Positions 44,501 through 51,940 of a DNA stretch of 64,000 bases are shown piece by piece. The DNA comes from JANPBY01 sp963851405 (GTDB lineage: Bacteria > Actinomycetota > Actinomycetes > DATJPE01). Position 1 is the stretch's first letter. Each line of letters opens with the position of its first letter. The stretch spans positions 434,001 through 498,000 of the forward strand of contig CAWKPB010000005.1 in NCBI GenBank assembly GCA_963851405.1. The letters are read 5' to 3'. The notes beneath the pieces were generated by a model. It saw nothing but the letters and a program-made list of their open reading frames with translations, did no database searches and had not been told where the DNA came from. Both the position numbers and the translations under genes were made by a program.

Positions 44501-45117
44501 GACAGGGCCCGGTCGCGGTGCGCATGAACCAGGTCTTGAGGGACCAGCGCCCGAAGGTCATCGTCGGAGAGCATTTCGACCGAGTTCAGCTCGTGCGAGG
44601 TGCGGAACCCGTCGAAGAAGTGCACGAACGGAACGCGTGCTGCCAGCGTCGTGGCATGTGCCACCAACGCCAGGTCGTGGGCCTCTTGGGCCGATGCCGA
44701 GGCGAGCAGCGCGAACCCGGTCTGCCGTACCGCCATCACGTCCGAGTGGTCACCGAAGATCGACAGTCCCTGGGTCGCCAGGGACCGGGCCGCGACGTGG
44801 AAGACCGCGGCGGTGAGCTCCCCTGCGATCTTGTACATGTTGGGGATCATGAGCAGCAGGCCCTGTGAAGCGGTGAAGGTAGTTGACAGCGCCCCGCCCT
44901 GTAAGGCGCCGTGCAGGGCCCCAGCCGCCCCGCCCTCGCTCTGCATCTCCACCACGCCGGGCACGGTGCGCCACACGTTCGGTCGCCCAAGACTCGACCA
45001 CTCGTCCGCCAACTCCGCCATCGTCGACGAGGGCGTGATGGGGTAGATGCAGCAAACCTCGCTGAGCCGGTACGCGACCGATACGGCGGCCTCGTTGCCA
45101 TCGATGGTCGCGCGCAT
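41551..45117 (-). CDS. nifJ: pyruvate:ferredoxin (flavodoxin) oxidoreductase
   Basis: 1,188 residues, the full single-chain form. Order: pyruvate-binding domain (IDGNEAAVSVAYRLSEVCCIYPITPSS), domain II, the gamma-type domain (FFGLGSDGTVGANKNTIKILGE), a ferredoxin-like insert with two 4Fe-4S motifs (CIQCGNCSFVCPHS and CTGCGLCVEACPV) and the TPP domain (CAGCGETPYLKLLSQLFG, GDGWAYDIGSGGLDHVLASG). A proximal-cluster cysteine lies in NATGCSSIYGG. It converts pyruvate and CoA to acetyl-CoA, CO2 and reduced ferredoxin. The ATG overlaps the upstream gene's TGA; an upstream extension within that gene is rejected. Confidence 0.95.
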   Translation of the reverse strand: MRATIDGNEAAVSVAYRLSEVCCIYPITPSSTMAELADEWSSLGRPNVWRTVPGVVEMQSEGGAAGALHGALQGGALSTTFTASQGLLLMIPNMYKIAGELTAAVFHVAARSLATQGLSIFGDHSDVMAVRQTGFALLASASAQEAHDLALVAHATTLAARVPFVHFFDGFRTSHELNSVEMLSDDDLRALVPQDLVHAHRDRALSPQRPFIRGTAQNPDVHFQARETVNPFYARLPGAVQAAMDSLSERTGRRYRLVDYSGHPQAERVIVVMGSGGETVRDTVAHLQAQGERVGVAQIRLFRPFPAQALVEALPPTVTRVAVLDRTKEPGSFGEPLFLDVLGALSEAHSEGRLQLMPRVIGGRYGLSSKEFTPGMAAGVLAELGLERPRKRFTIGINDDVCGTSLPFEANFDIERPDTVRAVFFGLGSDGTVGANKNTIKILGEEGLHAQGYFVYDSKKSGAQTVSHLRFGPEPISAAYLVSQASFVGCHQFALLERPEVLDRAASGAALLLNCPLPPDKVWDALTRQVQEQLVAKRIALYLIDADRIARDAGLAGRANTVLQTCFFAISGVLEPARAIEGIKASIAKTYGRRGKDVVERNLSAVDEAIAGLHRVELPESVTTTRESAPVVPPGAPAFVQEVTALMMAGRGDELPVSALPADGTYPSGTTKYEKRNISALVAAWDPDLCIQCGNCSFVCPHSVIRSRYYSPSLLEGAPDAFASAPLNAPGLPDSRYTLQVYVEDCTGCGLCVEACPVSAPGAPEHRAINLADREPRGDVERENVTFFEGLPGADRSRVDFGTVRGTQFLEPLFEFSGACAGCGETPYLKLLSQLFGDRLTVANATGCSSIYGGNLPTTPWTAGSDGRGPAWSNSLFEDNAEFGLGLRLAADRHTELARRRLAELRDELGAELVDEVLQAPQLRESELRDQRERVAQLQRLLDDLEGPIPADLRSVLDHLVRRSVWIVGGDGWAYDIGSGGLDHVLASGHNVNVLVLDTEVYSNTGGQMSKATPLGAVAKFAAAGKTMPTKDLALQVIALANVYVARVAMGADPQQTLEAFREAEAYDGPSLVIAYSHCIAHGFDMRNGLEQQYRAAASGHWPLIRYNPMARAAGDNPFLLDSPRPRLSLADYRKGELRFRTLANTDPVEADRLLGLAQQAVDLRWQTYEEMASRNAAHFSSDPRRER

Positions 45118-46751
45118 CAGCTGGGTTCCGCGAACATGTCGATGGCGTGCACCGGGCACTGCTCATAGCAGGTTCCGCAGCCCGTGCACCGGTCGTAGTC
45201 GAACCGGTAGCGGTGCCCTACCCCCAGTTTGATTACGGCGTTCTCCGGGCAAGCCCCCAAGCACCCGTCGCACTCGCAGCAGTTGCCGCACGACAGGCAC
45301 CTACGCGCCTCAAACGTCGCTTCGGTCTCGGACAGCCCTCCGACAACCTCGCCGAACCCCTCGATGCGCTGACCGGGCGCGAGCTGGGGCTGCTGCCGCC
45401 GCGCGGCGTCGCCGAAGAACCACGGGTTCAGCATGTCGACGGTCGCTATCGGGTGCTTCTGCGTGGCCGCGGCCGGAGTCCCCATCAACCACGCGTCGAT
45501 GTGCTGGGCAGCCTTCTTGCCGTGTCCGACCCCGACCGTCACCGTACGCTCGCTCGGCACCATGTCTCCGCCCGCGAAAACGCCGGGGCAGCCGGTCATG
45601 AGTGACGCCGTCACCTTCACGGTGCCGTCGCTCTCGAACTCGACGCCCGGCACCGCACGCAGGAATTCGGTGTCGGCCTCCTGGCCTAGTGCCAGGATCA
45701 CCGTGTCGGCGGCGAGCGTCTCGAAGCGGCCGGTCGGCTGCGGGTAGCCGGACTGGTCGAGTTCCATCAGTTCCACCTGCAGCTGTGGACCGTCGAATGC
45801 GGTGATCGTCCGCAGCCAGTTGATCCGAACACCTTCGCGCTCGGCGTCCTCCGCCTCCTCGGCATGCGCTGGCATCTGTTCCCTGGTGCGTCGGTAGACG
45901 ATGAGGGCCTCGTCCGCACCGAGCCGTCGCGCCACCCGAGCCGCGTCCATCGCGGTGTTGCCGCCGCCATAGACCGCCACCCTGCGACCGACCACAGGCT
46001 CCTCACCCGAGGCGACGCTGCGTAGGAACGACACCGCGTCCACGATCCGCCCGGCGTCTCGGGCAGGGATGTCGATCCGCTTGGACAGGTGTGCGCCGAC
46101 CGCGACGAACACCGCGTCGAAACCACCCTCGTTACGTTCGGCGCAGAGATCCACGACGCGGTGGTTGCTCGTGATCCGCACTCCGAGGGCGGCGATCCGG
46201 TCGACCTCGCCGGCCAGAACGTCGCGCGGCATCCGATAGGCCGGGATGCCGTAGCGCATCATCCCGCCCGGCTCGGGGCCGGAGTCCCGAATCTCGACTT
46301 CGTGGCCGAGGCGGGCCAGGTGGTAGGCAGCCGAGAGCCCACTTGGACCTGACCCGACCACGAGCACCCGCTTGCCGCTGGAGGTTGGCGGGGCGTCGAA
46401 GGTCCAGCCGCGCTCCAGAGCGAGGTCGCCAAGAAATCTCTCGATCGAGTGGATCGAGACCGCGCTGTCGAGGTCAGCGCGGTTGCAGACGGTCTCGCAC
46501 GGGTGGTAGCAGACCCGGCCGTGGATCGCCGCCAGCGGATTGTCCATCACCAGCTGGCGCCACGCTGCTTCGTGACGACCGTCCATGGCGAGCGCCAACC
46601 AGGCTTGGATGTTCTCCCCGGCCGGGCAGCCGGCATTGCACGGCGGCAGTAGGTCGACATAGACAGGGCGGCGATCCCGACTCGGTCCAACCCGGGGGCG
46701 TCCGTGCAGCAGGTCTGGCTGCGTGGTGATGTCGCGCGGCCGGTTGTTCAT
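45117..46751 (-). CDS. NAD(P)-binding Fe-S oxidoreductase, glutamate synthase small-subunit type
   Basis: 544 residues. The N-terminal Cys-rich helix bundle (CNAGCPAGENIQAWL, CYHPCETVCNR) resembles GltD-type proteins. FAD loop VVGSGPSGLSAAYHLARLGHEVEI (about 130-153), NADP loop VYGGGNTAMDAARVARRLGA, and FAD-closing GVFAGGDMV. The C-terminus carries CLSCGNCCECDGCLGACP and a 4Fe-4S motif CTGCGTCYEQCPV. It most likely moves electrons between NAD(P)H and ferredoxin used or made by the pyruvate oxidoreductase encoded directly downstream (4-base overlap). First gene of the operon. Confidence 0.88.
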   Translation of the reverse strand: MNNRPRDITTQPDLLHGRPRVGPSRDRRPVYVDLLPPCNAGCPAGENIQAWLALAMDGRHEAAWRQLVMDNPLAAIHGRVCYHPCETVCNRADLDSAVSIHSIERFLGDLALERGWTFDAPPTSSGKRVLVVGSGPSGLSAAYHLARLGHEVEIRDSGPEPGGMMRYGIPAYRMPRDVLAGEVDRIAALGVRITSNHRVVDLCAERNEGGFDAVFVAVGAHLSKRIDIPARDAGRIVDAVSFLRSVASGEEPVVGRRVAVYGGGNTAMDAARVARRLGADEALIVYRRTREQMPAHAEEAEDAEREGVRINWLRTITAFDGPQLQVELMELDQSGYPQPTGRFETLAADTVILALGQEADTEFLRAVPGVEFESDGTVKVTASLMTGCPGVFAGGDMVPSERTVTVGVGHGKKAAQHIDAWLMGTPAAATQKHPIATVDMLNPWFFGDAARRQQPQLAPGQRIEGFGEVVGGLSETEATFEARRCLSCGNCCECDGCLGACPENAVIKLGVGHRYRFDYDRCTGCGTCYEQCPVHAIDMFAEPS

Positions 46752-46833
46752 TCGGACGAACCTGGAAGCTTCATGCCCAGCCCTCTTCTCCTCATCACTT
46801 GGGCAGCCTCGCCCAATCGTGACGAAATGACGA

Positions 46834-46848
46834 GAGGCTTAGGTCCTC
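46834..46848. promoter_or_regulatory. DosR/DevR-like imperfect palindrome before the nifJ operon
   Basis: GAGGCTTAGGTCCTC has GAGG/CCTC arms and agrees at 9 of 12 fixed positions with the dormancy regulator box GGGACTTnnGTCCC as I recall it. It lies about 83-97 bases upstream of the operon's first ATG. Weak evidence alone. Confidence 0.3.
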
Positions 46849-46942
46849 ACCAGCGCCCTCGACTCCGCCACCGTTGGCACCAAAGCGGCAGCAGAGATGC
46901 ATCGTGGGTGCGACACGGTTCGCACCAACGTCGGGCGGCGGC

Positions 46943-47746
46943 CTAGGCCCGGCGACCTTCGCCCTCGTCGTGCTCCGATGGTGGATCGGACGTGGCCCCA
47001 CTGTTGAGCTGAGCAGAGATCTCGTCGACCTTTTCCCAGATGATGGCCCGGACTCTCGGCTCGCTCATCTCACCGAGGTGGGTCACCCGGCCCTCGATCA
47101 GCTCTTGGACCGGCAAGTCTGGATAGGCCCGCAGGTGTTGGCCGTACTCGTCCTTGGACGCGATGAGGATGTTGGTGACCCCCGGGACGTCGATGTGGGC
47201 AGCGACGTACGGAGAGATCACTACCTCGTGGGTGCTGTAGATGTTCGTCACTCGGTCGGCGATCACGGGCAGTTCTTGGTGCAGTTCGGTCAGGAAGTCC
47301 GAGCCCGCGGCCATGTCCGTGAGGGCGGGAGTCAAGTCACGGCCCGTGCGCCGAATCAGCCCGGATAGCCGCTTGGCGCTGCGTGATCCGTTCCATGGCG
47401 GACCCACGCTGATCACGTGCTGCACTTGCTCGCGGTGATCGATGGCGTAGCGCAGGCAGGCGAGGGCCCCCTGCGAGTGCCCGACGAGGACAACGGGCGC
47501 GTCCGGCCGGCTTCCCTGAGCGGCCAAGCCTTCGCGGATGTCTTCCTCGAGGTGGAGCTGCGAGCGGGTCAACGGAAGGGTCACCCCGAAACTGGCGAGG
47601 GTGATCAGGAACGCATTTGGGTGGCGCTCGAGCACTCGGCGCATCATGACCGTCGCGGCCAGACCTTTCATGGCGGTGCCCGCGACAATGGGGACGGCTA
47701 TGGGCACCCGATCCTCCGTCCCCGTGTCCGCGTCCATCGGCACCAT
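46943..47746 (-). CDS. alpha/beta hydrolase (lipase/esterase-like)
   Basis: 267 residues from ATG 47746, which has GAGG five bases upstream; the open frame continues upstream without family features. Nucleophile elbow VLVGHSQGALACLRYAIDH, then a second segment VISVGPPWNGSRSAKRLSGLIRRTG. The GHSQG and PPWNGS pattern resembles LipA/PGAP1-like lipases that have a lid region. The acid and His residues are probably in IYSTHEVVISP and the RVTHLGE segment. Substrate unknown. Not coupled to neighbours; the gap to the nifJ operon is 191 bases on the 5' side of that operon. Confidence 0.75.
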   Translation of the reverse strand: MVPMDADTGTEDRVPIAVPIVAGTAMKGLAATVMMRRVLERHPNAFLITLASFGVTLPLTRSQLHLEEDIREGLAAQGSRPDAPVVLVGHSQGALACLRYAIDHREQVQHVISVGPPWNGSRSAKRLSGLIRRTGRDLTPALTDMAAGSDFLTELHQELPVIADRVTNIYSTHEVVISPYVAAHIDVPGVTNILIASKDEYGQHLRAYPDLPVQELIEGRVTHLGEMSEPRVRAIIWEKVDEISAQLNSGATSDPPSEHDEGEGRRA

Positions 47747-47843
47747 CCTTTCCTCACCCGGTCTCGCACGCCGAACCGGCTCCCGGCGGGCGTGTCGATT
47801 CATGGTCCCGCCACCTCGGGGGGTGAGCGCGTGTCCCCCCGCA

Positions 47844-47849
47844 TAGGGT
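47844..47849 (+). promoter_or_regulatory. leaderless -10 box for the first Gfo/Idh gene
   Basis: TAGGGT ends six bases before the GTG at 47856, which is followed directly by an ATG. Confidence 0.5.
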
Positions 47850-47855
47850 CGTGGG

Positions 47856-49526
47856 GTGATGCGCGTTGCCTGGCTTGTCGACCTCGAAGATGCCGGCCTT
47901 GACCGTGCCGTCCACGCCCTGCGTGGCGTAGTGACGGCATCCGGCTGGGTCGATCTCGGCCACCCGCACTCCGCTGCCGACTTGAGCTCGGCCGACGTGG
48001 TGGTCGTGTGGGCGGATCGTCCGGTGGCAGCCGACCTGGCGAACGCGTTGACTGATCCCTCGGTCGCCGTGGTGCTGGCAGGACCCACGATCGTGGCTGG
48101 CGATCCGGAGGGAGCTTTTGCCGAAGCGGCGGGGCTGGGCGTGGGGGACCGGACCCCGGTCCATGACATCCGGGTGCGCGCGGCGGCGGGAGCACCGATC
48201 GACCTCCGCCCGCAAAGCCGCGGGCTGGGGCCGTCGGACCACAACGGCGTGCACGACGAGGTACGCGATGGCGTGCTCCTTGTCGACAAGGTCCTCGACG
48301 ACGTCCAGGTTCTTCGCGTCGCTTTGGTGGGCCTCGACGAGCACCCGGTCCTCACGTGGCGCCCGTCAACGGCCACCGCGATCTGGACGCTGGGGTCCAC
48401 CCCCGAAGCGGTCTCCGACCGGGATGCCACGCGCATGTTGGTCTCGCTGCTGAGCATGATGGCCGGCGACGTCGAGGCGCCTTCGATAGGCGTGGGTCTG
48501 CTCGGATACGGCGCGATCGGCCACGAGCACAGTCGGGCTGTGAGCGCGGTCGATGGACTTCACCTCGCGTCGGTCTGCGACACCTCGGACGAAAGGCTCG
48601 CAGCCGCTTCCCACGCAGCGCCAGGTGTGGCGACGACCACCAACGCCGAGGCCTTGCTAGAGCGTGACGACGTCGACCTGGTCGTCGTGTCCACGCCGCC
48701 CAATAGCCACTCAAAGTGGGCACTGCGAGCCATCGGCGCCGGCAAGCACGTCGTCGTCGAGAAGCCGTTCGCGATCCATACCGCCGAGGCCGACGAAGTG
48801 CTCGGCGCCGCGTCCGCGGCCAACCGCGTGGTCGTCGTCTACCAGAATCGGCGCTTTGACCCCGACCACCTCGCGGTCCGCCGGCTCGTGAGCGCCGGAC
48901 AGCTCGGCGAGCTGTTCCACCTTGAGACCTTTGTTGGGGGGTACGGACACCCGTGCAACCTGTGGCATTCGGACGAGGCAGTTTCGGGGGGAGCCTTCTA
49001 CGACTGGGGCTCTCACGTCATCGACCAAATCCTCGACCTCGTCCCTACACCTGTCGACTACGTCACCGCGACGTCCCACAAGCGCAGGTGGTTCGACGTC
49101 ACCAACGCCGACCACTCTCGCGTGACGATCCGTTTCGTCGATGGGGTCGAGGCCGAGTTCATTCACTCCGATCTCGCCGCGGCCCTCAAGCCGCGCTGGT
49201 ACCTGCTCGGCACGCAGGGAGCGCTCGTGGGTCACTGGCGAAGGGAGAGGGTCGTGGCGCGCAGCGATATCGGAACTCTCCTTGAGGATGTCCTCGCGCC
49301 GGCCGACTCCCCGCCGGTGCTCGACCTGCACGCCTCCGATGGGAGCGTGACATCAGTCGCGCTAGTGACGCAGCGCCCGTACGCCTTCCATGGGGAGCTG
49401 GCAGACCGACTCCGGTTCGGGCTGCCTATGACCGTGACCGGCGAGCAGTCAAGGCGCGTGCTGGCCGTCATGGAGGCTGCGCGCTACTCGGCGGACGATG
49501 GCGGTCGCCCGGTCGCTCCCCGATGA
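47856..49526 (+). CDS. Gfo/Idh/MocA oxidoreductase with an N-terminal ThuA-like extension
   Basis: 556 residues, about 200 longer than a typical family member. Residues about 1-205 resemble a degenerate ThuA/glutamine-amidotransferase-like fold (VAWLVDL, DVVVVWADRP, HPVLTWRPSTATAIWTLGSTPEA). Residues about 208-550 are a canonical Gfo/Idh protein: GVGLLGYGAIGHEHSR dinucleotide loop, VVSTPPNSHSKWALRAIGAGKHVVVEKPFA with the catalytic-lysine motif EKPF, and VSGGAFYDWGSHVIDQIL. It should oxidise or reduce a sugar or cyclitol. The start follows a TAGGGT box. Its TGA overlaps the next gene's ATG. Confidence 0.8.
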   Translation: MMRVAWLVDLEDAGLDRAVHALRGVVTASGWVDLGHPHSAADLSSADVVVVWADRPVAADLANALTDPSVAVVLAGPTIVAGDPEGAFAEAAGLGVGDRTPVHDIRVRAAAGAPIDLRPQSRGLGPSDHNGVHDEVRDGVLLVDKVLDDVQVLRVALVGLDEHPVLTWRPSTATAIWTLGSTPEAVSDRDATRMLVSLLSMMAGDVEAPSIGVGLLGYGAIGHEHSRAVSAVDGLHLASVCDTSDERLAAASHAAPGVATTTNAEALLERDDVDLVVVSTPPNSHSKWALRAIGAGKHVVVEKPFAIHTAEADEVLGAASAANRVVVVYQNRRFDPDHLAVRRLVSAGQLGELFHLETFVGGYGHPCNLWHSDEAVSGGAFYDWGSHVIDQILDLVPTPVDYVTATSHKRRWFDVTNADHSRVTIRFVDGVEAEFIHSDLAAALKPRWYLLGTQGALVGHWRRERVVARSDIGTLLEDVLAPADSPPVLDLHASDGSVTSVALVTQRPYAFHGELADRLRFGLPMTVTGEQSRRVLAVMEAARYSADDGGRPVAPR

Positions 49527-50464
49527 TGAAGTCGGTCCGTTGGGGCTTTCTCGGCGCCGGTTTCGTGGCCTCCCGCGCTGTCGCGCCTGCCGTGAGCGCT
49601 GCTGACGGGTCGGTTCTTCAGGTAGTTGCTGCTCGCGATGTGGCGCGCGCAGGGGAGCTGGGTCCGATCCGGACCGAAGCTTCGTACCAGGCAGTCTGCG
49701 AGGCCGAGGACGTCGACGTCGTCTACCTGTCCCTGCCCAACGATGCGCACCGAGCGTGGGTCATCACCGCGCTTGAAGCGGGTAAACACGTTCTCTGCGA
49801 AAAGCCGCTCGGCTGTTCTGCGGCAGATGTACGGGAGATGTCGGCGGCCGCTGAGCGCACCGGACGCCTACTCGTGGAGGCGGCGTGGAACCGATGGCAT
49901 CCGCGCACGCGGCGTCTCGAGGCCCTGCTGGCCAACAGTGATGGGCCATGTGAGGCGGAAGCCTGGTTCACCTTCGCAGGGGTCCCCGCTGGCAACTACC
50001 GTCTCGACCCCGGTCGCGGCGGAGGCGCCCTGCTCGACGTGGGCTGCTATGCGGTGGCTGCTGCCCTCATGGCTCTTCGGGACTCGGTCCAGGTCAGCGA
50101 GGTCGATCGCCGGGTCGGCCCGACCGGCGTAGATCTGACCACTAGCGCGACGCTGACGTCCTCACTGGGACGCGCCCGCGTCCGGGCTTCCTTCGAGATG
50201 CCGGAGTCGCAGGGCCTGCGGGTCGTCGCGCCCGACCTGGTCGTTGAGGTGCCGCATCCGGCGTACACGAGCTGGCGGGAGCCGTCGGAGCTACGCGTGA
50301 TCGATGCCGGGGACGAGAGAGTCGAGCGGTTCGCGGCCTGCGATGCCTACCAGGTGATGATCGAGGCAGTGGCGGCGCAGGCACGCGGCGACCATGGGTG
50401 GGTGTTGCCGGTGACGACCTCGCTCGCGGTGGCCGAAGTCTTGGATGCGATCGCCGCTAGCTAG
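49523..50464 (+). CDS. Gfo/Idh/MocA family oxidoreductase
   Basis: 313 residues: WGFLGAGFVASRAVAPAV dinucleotide loop at the N-terminus, VVYLSLPNDAHRAWVITALEAGKHVLCEKPLG with EKP, ERTGRLLVEAAWNRWHPRTRRL, and GGGALLDVGCYAVAAALMAL, which supplies the catalytic region. NAD(P)-dependent dehydrogenase of a polyol, sugar or related compound. The ATG overlaps the preceding paralogue's stop by 4 bases, so the two are made together and may form successive steps or a heteromer. No transporter for a sugar lies alongside. Confidence 0.85.
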   Translation: MMKSVRWGFLGAGFVASRAVAPAVSAADGSVLQVVAARDVARAGELGPIRTEASYQAVCEAEDVDVVYLSLPNDAHRAWVITALEAGKHVLCEKPLGCSAADVREMSAAAERTGRLLVEAAWNRWHPRTRRLEALLANSDGPCEAEAWFTFAGVPAGNYRLDPGRGGGALLDVGCYAVAAALMALRDSVQVSEVDRRVGPTGVDLTTSATLTSSLGRARVRASFEMPESQGLRVVAPDLVVEVPHPAYTSWREPSELRVIDAGDERVERFAACDAYQVMIEAVAAQARGDHGWVLPVTTSLAVAEVLDAIAAS

Positions 50465-50522
50465 GCAGTGACCGTCTCTACCGCCGCAGCCGGACCAGGA
50501 TTTGGTCGCCGCCGTCGTTCGC

Positions 50523-50542
50523 TACAATACCCATAGGGGTAT
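50523..50542 (+). promoter_or_regulatory. CsoR/CstR-like operator overlapping a -10 box
   Basis: ATACCC and GGGTAT arms (50527-50532 and 50537-50542) around ATAG reproduce the operator type bound by CsoR-family copper or persulfide sensors. TACAAT at 50523-50528 would be the -10 box, so a bound repressor would block transcription. No CsoR-family gene lies in the window. Confidence 0.6.
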
Positions 50543-50572
50543 AGCCGCCGACGATGGGCAAGGACGTGACTC

Positions 50573-50734
50573 ATGACTTGCGTTACAACGACCGCCAACA
50601 CCTTCGAGACCCCCATGCGCAAACACGACATCGTGCTCATCGACAGCGTTCGCGACCCAAGCAGGGTTGACGGTCGCCAGCGGGCCACTGACCAGCCATG
50701 CGTGGCTGCCGATCAGAGGGTGGCCCAGTTATGA
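50573..50734 (+). pseudogene. possible truncated rhodanese-like ORF (53 aa)
   Basis: ATG 50573 opens a 53-codon frame: MTCVTTTANTFETPMRKHDIVLIDSVRDPSRVDGRQ, then unrelated residues. The part HDIVLIDSVRDPSRVDG resembles the start of a rhodanese domain (DIVLIDVRDPxEVxxGHI), but the rest of the domain, including the active-site cysteine, is missing. Its TGA overlaps the DUF302 ATG by 4 bases. Rhodaneses and DUF302 proteins often follow CsoR/CstR operators like the one just upstream. Read as a decayed gene still at the head of the unit. Confidence 0.4.
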
Positions 50735-51129
50735 GTTACGGCAGCACGGTCGAGCTGCGCCTGCCGTTCGACGACGCCGTCGCTGCGGTGCGTGTTGCGC
50801 TGTCTGATCAGGGGTTTGGGGTTCTCACAGAAATCGACGTACAGGCGACGATGAAGGCCAAGTTGGACGCAGACCTGGAGCCGTACCTGATCCTCGGAGC
50901 CTGCAACCCACCGCTTGCCTTCCGAGCGTTGCAGGCTGAGCCGTCCGCCGGCCTGCTCCTGCCCTGCAACGTCATCATTCGCCAGGTCGACGAGGGCACG
51001 ACCGTGGAGGCCATCGATCCGATGACCATGGTCAGCGTCTCCGGGAACCCCGCTCTACAGCCTGTCGTCGACGAAGTGGCTGACAAGTTGAATGCAGTGC
51101 TCGCGGCCCTGGCGTCGCACACAGCCTGA
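50731..51129 (+). CDS. DUF302 domain-containing protein
   Basis: 132 residues: YGSTVELRLPFDDAVAAVRVALSDQGFGVLTEIDVQATMKAKLDADLEPYLILGACNPPLAFRALQAEPSAGLLLPCNVIIRQ. This is the complete DUF302 fold with the LGACNPP and LLPCNV motifs whose two cysteines are conserved in the family. Function is unknown; the genes are frequently associated with sulfur or copper responses. ATG overlaps the preceding short frame. The 180 bases after it hold no gene until the corA remnant. Confidence 0.9.
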   Translation: MSYGSTVELRLPFDDAVAAVRVALSDQGFGVLTEIDVQATMKAKLDADLEPYLILGACNPPLAFRALQAEPSAGLLLPCNVIIRQVDEGTTVEAIDPMTMVSVSGNPALQPVVDEVADKLNAVLAALASHTA

Positions 51130-51310
51130 CTCGCGACGCCTCCGAAGGTGCCGGGTCCATCCTTCTTGATCCCCTTGATCCGCGGAAATGGGTGGGCGAC
51201 CGCCCCTGTCGTCTGGTTGTGGGATCGTGGCCGGCGTGGACGCTGACGCAGCAGCCGGCGATCCGATGTCGACGGGCACAAGGGCACGAACACGCTTGTA
51301 TCAACGGGGC

Positions 51311-51820
51311 CGCCGTTGAAGACCTCGACGAGGAGATCGAGGAACTCGAAGACCTGCTCTTCGACCAAAGAACAGGAAGCGATGAACTGCAGCGTCGTAG
51401 TTTCGTGTTGCGGAAAAGCCTGGTCACGCTGCGCCGAGTAGTCCTACCGATGCGCGAGGTCGTCAACAGCCTGATGCGCCGAGATCTTCAAGTCGTGACC
51501 GACGAGCTGATGCCGTACTACCAAGACGTCTATGACCCATCCTCCGCGCCACGGAGTGGACCGAGTCCTTACGGGACCTGGTCACCACGATCCTCGAAAC
51601 CAACCTCACCCTGCAGGGCAACAGGCTCAACGTCATCACCAAGAAGGTCACGAGTTGGGCCGCAATCATCGCCGTCCCCACAGCGGTCACCGGGTGGTAT
51701 GGACAGAACCTCCCGTACCCCGGCTTCGCCAACACCGGCGGACTAGTCACCTCGTTCGTTCTCATTGTGGGTATCTCCGTCGGCCTCTACCTCACCTTCA
51801 AACACAACGATTGGCTGTGA
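51311..51820 (+). pseudogene. corA (Mg2+/Co2+ transporter) remnant, truncated and frameshifted
   Basis: From about 51311 one frame reads VEDLDEEIEELEDLLFDQRTGSDELQRRSFVLRKSLVTLRRVVLPMREVVNSLMRRDLQVVTDELMPYYQDVYD, the stalk helix of CorA. At 51537 one base is missing and the protein continues in another frame from 51539: ILRATEWTESLRDLVTTILETNLTLQGNRLNVITKKVTSWAAIIAVPTAVTGWYGQNLPYPGF, two membrane helices and the KHNDWL tail. The pore motif is GQN where classical CorA has GMN. The N-terminal cytoplasmic domain (about 150-170 residues) is absent. Not functional as CorA. Confidence 0.85.
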
Positions 51821-51940
51821 GCGCGGCTGGGCTGCATGGAGGGCCGCACGGCTGATCGGCTGTTCGAGGTGCTCGGAGGTGGGGGAGCAGTGTCGTCGTC
51901 GGACGAGGCGGGGGCCGGCAGTCGGAGCCGCTTCGGCGAC

